Assembly (NCBI RefSeq): GCF_003953935.1
Contig: NZ_RXLQ01000001.1
Span: forward strand, 34,120 to 98,119
DNA length: 64,000 nucleotides
Source: Massilia atriviolacea
GTDB taxonomy: Bacteria; Pseudomonadota; Gammaproteobacteria; Burkholderiales; Burkholderiaceae_D
Direction of reading: 5' to 3'
Part shown: positions 8,113-17,364 of the stretch, piece by piece
Position numbering within the stretch: position 1 is the first letter of the stretch
Layout of the letters: each line of letters opens with the position of its first letter
The notes under the pieces: model-generated
Database searches by the model: none
What the model was told of the DNA's origin: nothing
Seen by the model: only the letters and a program-made list of their open reading frames with translations
Position numbers and translations under genes: made by a program

Positions 8113-9267
8113 TTACTTGATGACGGCGACCCGCTGGCGCTTGCCGCCCTTGAAGGTGTACAAGGTCAGTTTGCCGTCCTTGACGTCGCCCCGCGCATCG
8201 AAGGCGATGGTGCCGGTCACGCCCTTGTAGCTGATCTTGGCCAGCACCGGCAGGTACACGGCCGGATCGGGCGAGCCCGCCTGTTGCATGGCCGCCACCA
8301 TGGCCAGCATGGCGTCGTAGGTATACGGCGCATAGGTCATGACATCGATGCCGAAGCGGCGGCGGTAGGCCGCGCGGAAATCGTCCAGGCCTTTTTGCTG
8401 CTGCGGCTCGACGCCGCCCGCTTCGGCGCAGATGACCTGGCCATCGGCCATGCCGTCGCCCGCCAGCCGGGGCACCGAATCGGAACACATGCCGTCGCCG
8501 CCCATGAAGCGCACCGGGATGCCGAGCTGCTTCATCTGGCGCAGCATCGGGCCGGCCACCGCGTCCATGCCGCCGAAGAACACGAGGTCGGGCTTGGCCG
8601 ACTTGATCGACGTCAGGATCGCGTTGAAATCGGTGGCCTTATCGGTGGTAAATTGCTGCGCAACGATGCGGGCGCCGCTGGCGGCACCGGATTTCTTGAC
8701 GTTCTTGACGAACTCGTCCGCCAGGCCCTTGCCGTAGGCGGTACGGTCGTCGATCACGGCGATCTGTCTGGCCTTCATATCCTGCACCGCGTAGCGGGCG
8801 AGGGCGGCGCCGAGCTGCTCGTCGTTGGCGATATTCCGGAACGCCGTATTGAAACCCTGGCGCGTGTACTTGGGATTGCTGGCGGCCGGCGAAATTTGCG
8901 GAATGCCGGCGTCGTAGTAAATTTTCGAGGCGGGAATGGTGGTGCCCGAGTTCTGGTGCCCGATCACGCCGCGCACCTTGGCGTCGACCAGTTTCTGGGC
9001 CACGGCGGTGCCTTGCTTGGGGTCGCTGGCGTCGTCTTCGGCCAGCATCTCCACGCGGTAGCGCTTGCCGCCGATCGTCACGCCCTTGGCGTTCAACTCA
9101 TCGACCGCCATGCGCGCGCCGTTCTCGTTGTCCTTGCCGAGATGGGCGATGGCCCCGGACGTGGCCGCCACGTGACCGATCCGGATGACATCTTGCGCCT
9201 GCGCTGCGCCGCCCGACAAGGACGCCAGCACGGCTGCCCGGAGAACCAATCTTGAACTGAACTGCAT
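8113..9267 (-). CDS. Periplasmic branched-chain amino acid binding protein (LivK-like)
   Basis: A 384-residue solute-binding protein of ABC importers. The signal peptide ends SGGAAQAQD. The mature start DVIRIGHVAATSGAIAHLGKDNENGARMAVDELN is typical of the leucine/isoleucine/valine-binding family, and both lobes of the type I periplasmic fold are present. The start at 9267 has AAGGAAG just upstream. No permease or ATPase gene is adjacent, so it is an orphan binding protein that must work with transporter parts elsewhere or act as a receptor for another ligand. The ligand cannot be told from sequence. Confidence 0.85.
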   Translation of the reverse strand: MQFSSRLVLRAAVLASLSGGAAQAQDVIRIGHVAATSGAIAHLGKDNENGARMAVDELNAKGVTIGGKRYRVEMLAEDDASDPKQGTAVAQKLVDAKVRGVIGHQNSGTTIPASKIYYDAGIPQISPAASNPKYTRQGFNTAFRNIANDEQLGAALARYAVQDMKARQIAVIDDRTAYGKGLADEFVKNVKKSGAASGARIVAQQFTTDKATDFNAILTSIKSAKPDLVFFGGMDAVAGPMLRQMKQLGIPVRFMGGDGMCSDSVPRLAGDGMADGQVICAEAGGVEPQQQKGLDDFRAAYRRRFGIDVMTYAPYTYDAMLAMVAAMQQAGSPDPAVYLPVLAKISYKGVTGTIAFDARGDVKDGKLTLYTFKGGKRQRVAVIK

Positions 9268-9368
9268 AACTTCCTTTATTGTTGACGCGGCCAGAACGCC
9301 GCCGATCGGGAAGCATACCATGCAGGAATGGCGCGCGCGCCTGTGGATTTCCACGACGCGCGGCCGGT

Positions 9369-10469
9369 TCAGGCAAGGCTTTCGGGCTCGGCGCGCTGGC
9401 GGCGCAGGTGGACCAGCACGCCCAGGCCGGCCATGCCCAGCACGGCGCCGATCAGGGTCAGCAGTTCGCTGCCGCCGCGCGTGACGACGGGAGCGGCGTT
9501 CGAGGTCATGGTGGCGGCGGTCATGCTGCGGTCGTAGGTGGCGCCGATCACCAGCTCGCGGTCGTTGATGGCATTGGTCAGGTGCAGGCCCTGGCCGCCA
9601 CGGTGCAAGGTCATCTTGTTGTCGCGCCAGACGAAGGACATGCGTTCGGTGCCCACCAGCACGGTGCCCACCACGTGGCCGGCGTTGTTGATGTCGGTGG
9701 CGAAGCTGTTGTAATTGCCGATCAGGGCGCCCAGGTCGACCATGCGCTTGCCGTCGTGCACAAAGGCGCGCCAGCGCAGGTCCTGCGTCTCGGACGCGCC
9801 GGCCACGACGCCGGCATCGTTGATGGCCAGGGCGGCGCTCTGGCGACCGCCCAGGGTGCCGAGGTCGACCATGCCGTTCTCGGGCGTGTAGAGGAAGGCG
9901 TGGCGCAAGCCCTGTTCGTTGGCGGCGGTGCCGACCACGTGGCGGTGCTTGTTGACGCCGCTGGCGTAGCTGACATTGCCGCCCAGCGTGCCGAGATCGC
10001 GCAGCTGTCCGCTGCCATCGTCGATGAAAGCGTGCCAGTCGCCGCCGGGGATGTCGGCAAAGCCGACCGCCACGCCATCCTGGTTCAGCGCCATGCCGTA
10101 ACTGCTGGGACCGCCCAGGGTGCCGATCGTGCGCATGCCGGTGTCGCGGTGGAACAGGAAGGCGTTCCAGCTTCCATCCTTGTTGCGTACCGAACCGATG
10201 ATCTGGCCCCGGTCGTTGATCGCGCGCGCGTCGCTATGCTTGCCCTCGCGCGTGCCGAGATCGGTGATCTTGCCTTTCTCGAACAACACCCCGCGCGTGT
10301 TGCCGTCGCCATCTTCCAGCACGGCGGCGACCTGGCCGCTGGCGTTCATGTCGTAGGCGATGGTGGATTCGCCGGGAGGGGCGGCGATACCGAGCGGCCG
10401 AGGGCGGGCGGCGGCCTCGCCTCCCAGCATAATGAGAACGGCGAGGCAGGCAGGGAGGGCAGGGCGCAT
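9369..10469 (-). CDS. HAF-repeat surface protein with C-terminal membrane anchor
   Basis: A 366-residue exported protein built from about six HAF repeats, each with a DLGTLGG turn, an AINDxGxVVG strand and an aromatic WxAFx end. The repeats suggest a propeller-like extracellular domain. A signal peptide ends GGEAAARP. The C-terminus has RGGSELL, a hydrophobic helix and a basic cluster (HLRRQR), the tripartite layout of sortase-like CTERM tags, but with no PEP or Cys motif. The start at 10469 has AAGGA eight bases upstream. The function is unknown; HAF proteins are usually surface-exposed. Confidence 0.75.
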   Translation of the reverse strand: MRPALPACLAVLIMLGGEAAARPRPLGIAAPPGESTIAYDMNASGQVAAVLEDGDGNTRGVLFEKGKITDLGTREGKHSDARAINDRGQIIGSVRNKDGSWNAFLFHRDTGMRTIGTLGGPSSYGMALNQDGVAVGFADIPGGDWHAFIDDGSGQLRDLGTLGGNVSYASGVNKHRHVVGTAANEQGLRHAFLYTPENGMVDLGTLGGRQSAALAINDAGVVAGASETQDLRWRAFVHDGKRMVDLGALIGNYNSFATDINNAGHVVGTVLVGTERMSFVWRDNKMTLHRGGQGLHLTNAINDRELVIGATYDRSMTAATMTSNAAPVVTRGGSELLTLIGAVLGMAGLGVLVHLRRQRAEPESLA

Positions 10470-10766
10470 GCGAGGTTCCTTTGTCGGTGATGGGCAACTC
10501 GTTGTTCGTTGTAAAACGGCCAACGGTAAATATACGCCATCATTGCGCGTCGCAGGATATTTTTTTGCTAGTCTGTGGCAAATTTATTGCGCTTGGATTC
10601 CGGCGAATCTAAGTGCACCCGTGGACGACTGGATAGATGGCGTGCGACCGGATCATCAAGGCCAGAATCCAGGGCGATTGCTGTCCCTGAGCGGTTCTGC
10701 TTGCGGTACTTGGACGTCACGCATCGGTGTTAGGTCGGCCGCTGCGGCGTATACCCCACTACATCG
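10470..10766. other. Intergenic region with little recognisable content
   Basis: About 300 bases separate the HAF-repeat gene start from the first coiled-coil gene's stop. The part near 10525-10560 is AT-rich and probably holds the HAF gene promoter. No RNA gene, repeat or credible small coding region was seen in the rest. Confidence 0.4.
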
Positions 10767-11228
10767 TCAGAAGACTTCTTTGACAAATTGTGCGATTGCA
10801 GGAAGGAATTGAGCAAAGACGACCACGCCTGTGAACCATAGGACAGTTGCCAGTCTGCCGTCAGTAACAGCCTTGACCAGGTCGGAACGCTGCCTCTCGA
10901 CCTGCGCCGACAGATCGGCCTGACCTTGGACGACCTGTGCCGACAGATCGGCGTGAACTTGGACGACCTGTGCCGACAGATCGGCGTGAACTTGGACGAC
11001 CTGTGCCGACAGCCTGGCCTGTCCTTGGCTGATCTGGGCCGACAGTTCGGTCTGTGCTTCGACGATTTGCGCCGACAGTTCGAAACGCAGCGCGACAAGA
11101 TCAGCCTTGGTCGCGCCATTGGCCTTGATGACGCCGACATCGATCTTGATGGCCGCGACGTCAGCTTCCAGTCGTGCGACTCGGGATTCCAGGTTTCGAT
11201 GACCATTCTGTTCGTCGCTCGTGTCCAT
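10767..11228 (-). CDS. Coiled-coil protein with C-terminal membrane helix, repeat-containing
   Basis: A 153-residue protein with no recognised function. Residues 15-50 (ESRVARLEADVAAIKIDV and following) form a predicted coiled coil. The middle is made of 11-residue units of the form QVVQVHADLSA, encoded by 33-base DNA repeats. The C-terminus has one membrane helix (LATVLWFTGVVVFAQFLPAI). It resembles DUF1640-type or phage-like coiled-coil membrane proteins. A shorter paralogue lies just upstream on the same strand. Translation from the ATG at 11228 has only a weak ribosome binding site. Confidence 0.6.
   Translation of the reverse strand: MDTSDEQNGHRNLESRVARLEADVAAIKIDVGVIKANGATKADLVALRFELSAQIVEAQTELSAQISQGQARLSAQVVQVHADLSAQVVQVHADLSAQVVQGQADLSAQVERQRSDLVKAVTDGRLATVLWFTGVVVFAQFLPAIAQFVKEVF
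10888..11085. repeat. 33-base tandem repeat inside the coiled-coil gene
   Basis: Units begin at about 10921, 10954, 10987, 11020 and 11053, each carrying a GACCTGTGCCGACAG-like core. The first three are nearly identical and the outer ones have diverged. Each unit adds one 11-residue heptad-like block, so expansion or contraction keeps the frame and changes coiled-coil length. Confidence 0.85.
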
Positions 11229-11328
11229 TGCGCTTCCACTGTAGTTGAGGGAGGCCAGGCCTGTTCATGTTACACGGCCCCGCTTGTATCGACCGACTGC
11301 GCCAGACTGAAGGCGGCAAGGACAACCA

Positions 11329-11688
11329 TCAGAGATAATGCGCCAGAAAACGAATAGCCTCCGGCAGCAGATGGCCGATAAAAACGACCCCTGTCGTCCA
11401 GAGAATGATGGCCGACTTCGCTTCCGAAATATCGCTGCGCATATCGGCGCGCTGGTCGGAATATTGCGCAGCAAACTCGGAGCGAATCGCGGCGAACCCG
11501 GCCTCCATGTCGGCACGAATCGCGACGAACCCGGTACCCATTTCGGAGCGCAACTCGGCAACATCAGCCTTGGTCGCGCCATTGGCCTTGATCACCGCGA
11601 CATCGATCTTGATGGCCGCGACGTCAGCTTCCAGTCGCGCGACACGGGATTCCATGCTTGCATGACTATTCTCTCGTTCGTCACTCAT
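11329..11688 (-). CDS. Coiled-coil membrane protein, paralogue of the neighbouring gene
   Basis: A 119-residue protein whose N-terminus (ESRVARLEADVAAIKIDV, then VIKANGATKAD) is almost identical to the next gene, showing a tandem duplication. Instead of the QVVQVHADLSA repeats it has RADMEAGFAAIRSEF-type helices. It ends with one membrane helix (SAIILWTTGVVFIGHLLPEAI). The start at 11688 has AAGGA eight bases upstream. No function is known. Both copies read in one direction and may form a transcript. Confidence 0.6.
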   Translation of the reverse strand: MSDERENSHASMESRVARLEADVAAIKIDVAVIKANGATKADVAELRSEMGTGFVAIRADMEAGFAAIRSEFAAQYSDQRADMRSDISEAKSAIILWTTGVVFIGHLLPEAIRFLAHYL

Positions 11689-11820
11689 GTTCGTTATCCT
11701 TCCTCTGGATTCGCAGGTCGCCGACAGTGGCACGCCCATGGGCAGTTTTGCTCGCCATGGTAAGACGCCATCGACGGCCCCAAGTTCCGCTGGGCCGGCA
11801 GTTTTCCATGATCCGGAACA

Positions 11821-11842
11821 AAAAAACCCGCACGCGGCGGGT
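11821..11842 (-). terminator. Rho-independent terminator after the siderophore receptor gene
   Basis: On the minus strand AACCCGC-CGCGT-GCGGGTT is followed directly by a run of T. It lies 47 bases past the receptor's stop codon and separates it from the coiled-coil genes. Confidence 0.8.
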
Positions 11843-11888
11843 TGTCGGTCGACCTGCACGGCAAAGCGCCGTGCATGCTCCTGGTCAA

Positions 11889-13991
11889 TCAGAAGTTGTA
11901 GCGCGCCGTCACCTGCACCGAGCGCGGCGCGCCCGGCAGGTTCAGGTTGCCGTTGCTGCCATGTCCCGCCACCGTGTACTGGCGGTCGGCCAGGTTCATG
12001 GCATTGACCTGGATATCGATCTTGCCCTGCCGGTAGTAGGCCATGGCGTCGAGCGTGGCGTAACCGGGCAGCGCCACCGTATTGCCCGGATTGGCAAAGC
12101 GCTGGCCCACCGCGTTCGCGCCGGCGCCCACGCCGAAACCGTTGCCGAGCGACTTGGTCAGCCACACGTTGGCGCTGTGCACCGGGGTGAGCGTCGGGCG
12201 CTTGCCCTGGACCGGCTGGCCGGCATCGATCGCCACCGACGACGTCGCCCGCGCATCGAGATAGGCATAGCCCGACCACAGCTGCCAGCCGTCGCCCAGC
12301 TTGCCGGCGAAGGTCAGCTCGATGCCATCGCTGCGCTGGGTGCCGATGGGAATCAGGCGGTTGGTGGCCGGGTCGGTGGCCTTGATGTTGGTGCGTTCCA
12401 GGCGGAACAGCGACACCGAGGCGGTGGCGTTGCCGTCGAACAGGTCGAACTTGGCGCCGACTTCCTTGTTGGTGGTTTCTTCCGGCGCGATCTGGGCATT
12501 GTTGGCGGCCAGCGCGAACGATTCGCCCGACGGCTGGAACGACTTGCTGAACGAGGCGAAGTACGATTGCGTCTCGCCCGGCTGGTACACCAGGCCGGCG
12601 CGCGGACTCCAGGCGCGGTCCACGCGCGACAGGTTCGACTGCCCTGCGCGGCGTTCGCGGGTTTCCTGCTCGAAGCGGTCGAAACGCACCCCGGCCAGCG
12701 CTTTCCACTGCGCCGAGATGCTCGCCATGTCCTGCACATACGCGCTGGCCACGGTCATCACGCCCAGGTTGTCGGTCGACGGCGCGGCGGTGACCGTGAA
12801 CGGCAGCACCGGCGCGACCGGATTGAACAGATTCACCTTCGCGATATTGTTCTGGCTGCGGAACAGCTGGTCCTTCTCCTGCCTGCCGATTTCCACGCCG
12901 TACAGCACCTGGTGGCGCATGCCGCCCAGCGTGAGGATCTGCTTGAGCTCGGTCTGGTTGAAGTAGCCGCTCTCGTCGCGCAACACATTGCTGCGGTTGA
13001 GCGAGGCTGTCAGCGCCTTCTCGTCGACCGATCCGGCCAGGGTGTTGTTCCGGTCGAGCGTGTAGTTGTAATGGCGGAAGGCATTGCGCAAGGTCCACGC
13101 ATCGTTGAAACGGTGGTCCAGGGTGAAGCCGACCGCTTTCACTTCCGCCTCGGAATAATCGTTCTGCTTGGCGTTGGCCGCGCCGTAGTAGGTGCCCGGG
13201 GCCACGTCGACCGGCTTGCCGCGATACGCGGGCACGCCAAAATCGGTCACGCGCTTGTCGTTCAGGTATTCGGCCTGCAACAGCAACTTGGTGGCATCGC
13301 CGATCTTGAGCGAGACCGACGGCGCAAACGCTTCGCGGTCGAGGAATTGCTGGTCGCGATAGCTGTCGGCGCGTTCGATGGCGCCGGTCACGCGCACCGC
13401 CACCGGGCTGGCGCCGCCGGCGCGGGCCACGTCGATCTCGGCGCGGCGCTGGTTCCAGCTGCCGGCCTGCAGGCTCACTTCGCTCTTGTTGATGCCGGGC
13501 TTCTTGCTGATCCGGTTGATCAGGCCGCCGGACGAGCCGCGCCCGTACAGCACCGACGCCGGTCCCTTGATGATTTCCACCTGTTCGATGTTGGACAGGT
13601 CGCGGAAGTACAGCGCGTCGTCGCGCATGCCGTCGACGAACTGGTCGGCGATCGCCGTGAAGCCGCGGATGGTCACCTGGTCGCGCTGGCCGTCGCCGTG
13701 CGACAGGCCGATGCCCGGCACCGCCTTGAGCACGTCCTGCAGCGAACGCGCGCCCTGGTCGCGCAGCACCGACAGCGGCACCACGTTGACGGTCTGCGGA
13801 ATGTCGCGCAGCGGCGCGTCGATCTTGGTGGCGCTGGTGGCGCTGGCCGGGTTGTAGCCGGCGTCCTGGTCGCGGGTGGCGGTGACGGTGATTTCTTTCA
13901 GTTCGGTCTGGTTCTGCGCGAGGGCAGGGCTGGACAGGTAGGGGAGTGCCAGCGCGATGATGACGGCCAGCCGTTTCGGTTGCAGTGCCAT
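11889..13991 (-). CDS. TonB-dependent siderophore receptor
   Basis: A 700-residue outer membrane receptor. It has a signal peptide ending SSPALAQN, a TonB-box-like ELKEITVTATRD segment, a plug domain (RDIPQTVNVVPLSVLRDQGARSL, IRGF, KGPASVLYGRGSSGGLIN) and a 22-strand barrel ending in the terminal phenylalanine of VQVTARYNF. It belongs to the FhuE/FpvA ferric-siderophore group. The specific siderophore is not determinable. A Fur-like box 30 bases upstream of the ATG implies iron repression. No TonB, ExbB or siderophore synthesis gene is nearby. Confidence 0.9.
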   Translation of the reverse strand: MALQPKRLAVIIALALPYLSSPALAQNQTELKEITVTATRDQDAGYNPASATSATKIDAPLRDIPQTVNVVPLSVLRDQGARSLQDVLKAVPGIGLSHGDGQRDQVTIRGFTAIADQFVDGMRDDALYFRDLSNIEQVEIIKGPASVLYGRGSSGGLINRISKKPGINKSEVSLQAGSWNQRRAEIDVARAGGASPVAVRVTGAIERADSYRDQQFLDREAFAPSVSLKIGDATKLLLQAEYLNDKRVTDFGVPAYRGKPVDVAPGTYYGAANAKQNDYSEAEVKAVGFTLDHRFNDAWTLRNAFRHYNYTLDRNNTLAGSVDEKALTASLNRSNVLRDESGYFNQTELKQILTLGGMRHQVLYGVEIGRQEKDQLFRSQNNIAKVNLFNPVAPVLPFTVTAAPSTDNLGVMTVASAYVQDMASISAQWKALAGVRFDRFEQETRERRAGQSNLSRVDRAWSPRAGLVYQPGETQSYFASFSKSFQPSGESFALAANNAQIAPEETTNKEVGAKFDLFDGNATASVSLFRLERTNIKATDPATNRLIPIGTQRSDGIELTFAGKLGDGWQLWSGYAYLDARATSSVAIDAGQPVQGKRPTLTPVHSANVWLTKSLGNGFGVGAGANAVGQRFANPGNTVALPGYATLDAMAYYRQGKIDIQVNAMNLADRQYTVAGHGSNGNLNLPGAPRSVQVTARYNF

Positions 13992-14021
13992 GTGACGTCC
14001 TTGTTCTTGTGCTTTACTACG

Positions 14022-14040
14022 AATGATAATGATTCCCATT
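14022..14040 (-). promoter_or_regulatory. Fur box before the siderophore receptor gene
   Basis: The 19-base stretch AATGATAATGATTCCCATT resembles the Fur consensus (GATAATGATAATCATTATC). It lies 30-50 bases before the receptor start, overlapping the likely promoter, so repression in iron sufficiency is expected. Confidence 0.75.
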
Positions 14041-14098
14041 CATATTATTGCTGAGCTGCGTAAATATGGCAAATTTATGTGATGCGCATGGATCGGAG

Positions 14099-16474
14099 TC
14101 AGAACAGGGTCTGCTGCAAGCTTGTCAGGCTGGCAAAATCGTCGCCCAGGAAGGGCAGGATGGCGTCCGCGATCGGTAGCAGCTGGCGCGTGACGTAGTG
14201 TTCGTAGTCGATGCGCGAGCGCTGCGTTTCCAGCGGCTCCGGGCCGGCCAGGGTCATCACGTAGCGGATCCAGCCGCCGCGCTGGTATTGCAGCGGGCGG
14301 CCGTGCTGGCGGTTGAAATCGTCGGCCAGGCGCGCGGCGCGCACCGGCGGCGGAGCGATGCCCTGGTACTCGGCGAGCGGGCGGCGGATGCGCTTGCGGT
14401 ACACCAGCAGCGCGTCGAAGTCGCCGCGCAGGGTGCTGGCGACATACTCGCGCACATAGTCGCGGTACGGCTCGCGCTTGAAGATGCGCAGGTACAGCGC
14501 CTGCTGGAACTGCTGCGCCAGCGGGGTCCAGTCGCTGCGCACCGTTTCCAGGCCCTTGAAGACCATCTCTTCGCCGCCGCCGGCCTGGCCGATCAGGCCC
14601 GCGTAGCGCTTCTTGCTGCCTTCTTCCGAATTGCGGATGGTGGGCATCAGGAAGCGCCGGTAGTGGGTTTCGTACTGGAGTTCGAGCGCGCTTTCAAGGC
14701 CGAATTGCCCGCGCAGGTGCTGCGCCCACCAGGCGTTGACATGGGCCACCAGTGCACGCCCGATCTCGCCGGCCGGGGCGTCGTCGTGCGCGTCGCCCAG
14801 CCACACAAACGTCGAATCGGTGTCGCCGTAGATCACCCGGTAGCCGCGTTCCTCGATCAGCTCGCGCGTGCGGTGCATGATCTCCTGCCCGCGCAGGGTG
14901 ATCGAGGACGCCAGGCGCGGATCGAAGAAGCGGCAGCCGCTCGATCCGAGCACGCCGTAGAAGGCGTTCATGATGATCTTGAGCGCCTGCGAGAGCGGCT
15001 GGTTGCGTTCGCGCTTGGCCGCCTCGCGGCCGGCGGCGATCTGGCTGACGATGGCGGGCAGGCAGTGCTTCTCGCGCGAGAAGCGCGCGCCGCGAAAGCC
15101 CTGCACGGTGGCGCCGCTTTCGTCCTGCAAGCCTTCGATCAGGCCGACCGGATCGATCAGGAAGGTGCGGATGATCGAGGGGTACAGGCTTTTGTAGTCG
15201 AGCACCAGCACCGAATCGTACAGGCCCGAACGCGAATCCATGACGTAGCCGCCAGGGCTGTTTTCGCCCGCGATATCGCCCAGGTTGGGCGCCACGTAAC
15301 CCTGGCGGTGCATGCGCGGCAGGTACAGGTGTTCGAAGGCGGCCACCGAGCCGCCGCTGCGGTCGGCCGCCAGTCCGGTCACGCTGGCCCGTTCGAGCAA
15401 AAAGGCCAGCAGGTCGGTCTTGTCGAAAATGCGCGTGACCAGTTCGCAGTCCTTCAGGTTGTAGTGCGCCAGCGCCGGCTTGTCTTCCTTGAAGCGGCGT
15501 TCGATTTCGGCCATGCGCTGGTAGGGATTGTCGATCGCCTTGCCTTCGCCGAGCAGGGTGCGCGCCACGTTCTCCAGGCTGAAGGACGAGAATTGCCAGG
15601 TCGCCGACTTGAGCGCGTCGATGCCGTCGATGATCAGGCGTCCGGCCGCGCCGGCGAAGAAGTGCTGCTGCGAGCCGTGTTCGCGCCACTCCATCGGGCT
15701 GCCGTCGCGCCCCAGGCGCAGCGGCACCTGGCAGCGCTCGGCGTGCTGCTGCAGCACGCGCAGGTCGAACTGCACCACGTTCCAGCCGATGATGGCGTCC
15801 GGATCGTGGGTCGCCAGCCATGCGTTCAGGCGTTCGAGCATCTGCGCGTGGCTGTCGCAGTAGTCGAGCGCGAAGTCGAGCGCGGCGGCGCAGCCGTTGG
15901 GCGGGCCGAGCATGTACACCTGGCGCTGGCCGCAGCCTTCCAGCGCGATCGAGTACAGCTCGCCGCGCGACGTGGTTTCGATGTCGAGCGAGACCAGTTT
16001 CAGGCGCGGGCGGTAGGCCGCATCGGGCTTCAGGGGACTGTCCGGCGCCTCGTGGAACAGCACCGGCGCCGTGATGAAGCGCTCCATCAGGTAGCGCTCG
16101 GGCGGGCGGATATCGGCCTCGTAGACGTCGATGCCGTATTCGCGCAGGCGCTTGGACTGGCGGGTCAGCTGGCGGTACTGATGGCAGTACAGGCCGAACA
16201 CGGGCCGCTGGCGGAAGTCGCGCAGGTCGAGCGCGCGCAATTCGCAGCCGCGTTCGCCCTGCAGCAGCGCCTCGACCTGGGTGCGCCATTGCTCGGGAAT
16301 GAAGGCGACCGATTGCTGGCCGCTATGGCGGATATGGCGCGGTCCATCGTCGGTGGCCAGCCAGAAGTCGACCTCGGTGCCGGCGGGCGTATCGCGCCAG
16401 TGGCGGGTCAGGAGGAACCCTTGCTGCGGTTGATTCAATGTGGACCTCGGAAGCGCTGGACGGATGGCGCGCAT
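14099..16474 (-). CDS. polB: DNA polymerase II (family B)
   Basis: A 791-residue DNA polymerase closely matching Escherichia coli PolB along its length. The proofreading exonuclease has LDIETT and [10 protein letters not shown]. The polymerase has [26 protein letters not shown] and [10 protein letters not shown]. Its role is translesion synthesis and replication restart. The ATG at 16474 gives an N-terminal extension; a TTG at 16438 (after AGG) would give a start like the known N-terminus ([17 protein letters not shown]) and may be the true one. No obvious LexA box was seen upstream, unlike in enterobacteria. Confidence 0.93.
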   Translation of the reverse strand: MRAIRPALPRSTLNQPQQGFLLTRHWRDTPAGTEVDFWLATDDGPRHIRHSGQQSVAFIPEQWRTQVEALLQGERGCELRALDLRDFRQRPVFGLYCHQYRQLTRQSKRLREYGIDVYEADIRPPERYLMERFITAPVLFHEAPDSPLKPDAAYRPRLKLVSLDIETTSRGELYSIALEGCGQRQVYMLGPPNGCAAALDFALDYCDSHAQMLERLNAWLATHDPDAIIGWNVVQFDLRVLQQHAERCQVPLRLGRDGSPMEWREHGSQQHFFAGAAGRLIIDGIDALKSATWQFSSFSLENVARTLLGEGKAIDNPYQRMAEIERRFKEDKPALAHYNLKDCELVTRIFDKTDLLAFLLERASVTGLAADRSGGSVAAFEHLYLPRMHRQGYVAPNLGDIAGENSPGGYVMDSRSGLYDSVLVLDYKSLYPSIIRTFLIDPVGLIEGLQDESGATVQGFRGARFSREKHCLPAIVSQIAAGREAAKRERNQPLSQALKIIMNAFYGVLGSSGCRFFDPRLASSITLRGQEIMHRTRELIEERGYRVIYGDTDSTFVWLGDAHDDAPAGEIGRALVAHVNAWWAQHLRGQFGLESALELQYETHYRRFLMPTIRNSEEGSKKRYAGLIGQAGGGEEMVFKGLETVRSDWTPLAQQFQQALYLRIFKREPYRDYVREYVASTLRGDFDALLVYRKRIRRPLAEYQGIAPPPVRAARLADDFNRQHGRPLQYQRGGWIRYVMTLAGPEPLETQRSRIDYEHYVTRQLLPIADAILPFLGDDFASLTSLQQTLF

Positions 16475-16552
16475 ATTCTAAGCCATCGCGCGCCGATCCG
16501 CATTATCATGGCCCGCTACCGACCACCCGCACAGCCCATGCCAAGCGATACG

Positions 16553-17125
16553 ATGACCATGACTTTCCCGTCCCTGCGCCTGCTGGCGGCCGCCGCGCCG
16601 CTGCTGCTGTCCGCCTGCGGCACCTTCAATGCCGCCGCCCGGGCGGAAGACGGCGCCGGCGCCGAATTGGCCCATGTGTGGGGGCGCTGGGCCGACTCCG
16701 GCGGCGACATCGCGGTCGCCGTCACCTGGGAGCGCAAGGTCGACGCCGGCGTCACCGTGGCCGAGATCGAAGACGCCTTTGCCAGCGTGGCGGCCGAAGA
16801 AAACCTGAAGATGGTCGGCAGCCTGCCCCTGTCGGCCGAGTTGCAGGCGCGTTCCGGCCAGCCGCAGAAATTCCTCAAGGTGTATTCGTACTGCGACCCC
16901 GAGACCGCGCGCGCGATGGTCGACTTCAGCCCGCACATGGCGGCCTTTCTGCCGTGCCGCATCACCGTGCTGGAAAAGGACGACGGACTGTGGATCTACA
17001 CCATGAACATGGACATGCTCACGAGCATGGGCCGCAAGCTGCCGCCCGAACTCAGGCCGCGCGTGATGCGCGTGCGCGACGCCATCCGGAAGATGCTGGA
17101 ACGCGGTGCGCGCGGCGAATTCTGA
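16553..17125 (+). CDS. DUF302-domain lipoprotein
   Basis: A lipoprotein of about 190 residues with lipobox LLLSAC near residue 20. The C-terminal two thirds resembles DUF302 (ENLKMVGSLPLS, then YCDPETARAMVDFSPHMAAF, LPCRITVLEKDDGLWIYTMN). DUF302 proteins are often found near sulfur-oxidation genes, as here (sox genes start 1.2 kb downstream), but no activity is established. Several in-frame ATG codons exist at 16508, 16538, 16553 and 16559; the one chosen puts the hydrophobic segment at the N-terminus. It diverges from polB with little space for separate promoters. Confidence 0.7.
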   Translation: MTMTFPSLRLLAAAAPLLLSACGTFNAAARAEDGAGAELAHVWGRWADSGGDIAVAVTWERKVDAGVTVAEIEDAFASVAAEENLKMVGSLPLSAELQARSGQPQKFLKVYSYCDPETARAMVDFSPHMAAFLPCRITVLEKDDGLWIYTMNMDMLTSMGRKLPPELRPRVMRVRDAIRKMLERGARGEF

Positions 17126-17234
17126 GCCGTCCGGTCCCGGCGCGCTTGCCGGCGCGGCGGTAATACAGGAATTTTGCCGCGATACTTGCCAGGACCGCCA
17201 GCGTTCCGATCGTTTGCAGCAGGGCGTCAAGCAT
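17052..17234 (-). CDS. Small single-helix membrane protein, uncertain
   Basis: A possible 60-residue protein beginning MLDALLQTIGTLAVLASIAA, one membrane helix followed by a highly basic tail. The case for it is the strong GAGGAG ribosome binding site six bases before the ATG at 17234. Its basic 3' half overlaps the end of the DUF302 gene on the other strand, so the true end may be a frame that is partly shadow. It diverges from the LysR regulator at 17365, which could control it. Confidence 0.4.
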   Translation of the reverse strand: MLDALLQTIGTLAVLASIAAKFLYYRRAGKRAGTGRLRIRRAHRVPASSGWRRARASRAA

Positions 17235-17334
17235 GATGTTCTCCTCGGTTGAGCGGCGCGACAGTGAGCGGCCCATGCAAACGATCTTAGTGCGCCGGCC
17301 GCCATCGCGCAATCTGGGAATTCCGGTGCTACAC

Positions 17335-17349
17335 TTCGGATTTTCCGAA
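17335..17349. promoter_or_regulatory. Palindrome in front of the LysR regulator
   Basis: TTCGGA-TTT-TCCGAA is a perfect inverted repeat 15 bases before the regulator's ATG and about 100 bases before the divergent small gene. LysR proteins commonly bind such sites in shared promoters, so autoregulation is plausible. Confidence 0.4.
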
Positions 17350-17364
17350 AGCACGAGACAAACC

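Noticed and set aside
16475..16552. LexA/SOS box before polB
   Set aside because: No CTG-N10-CAG-type site was found in the short region upstream.
14198..17125. A 975-codon open frame opposite polB that joins the DUF302 gene
   Set aside because: The part opposite polB is a GC-rich antisense shadow; only the end from about 16553 is a credible gene.
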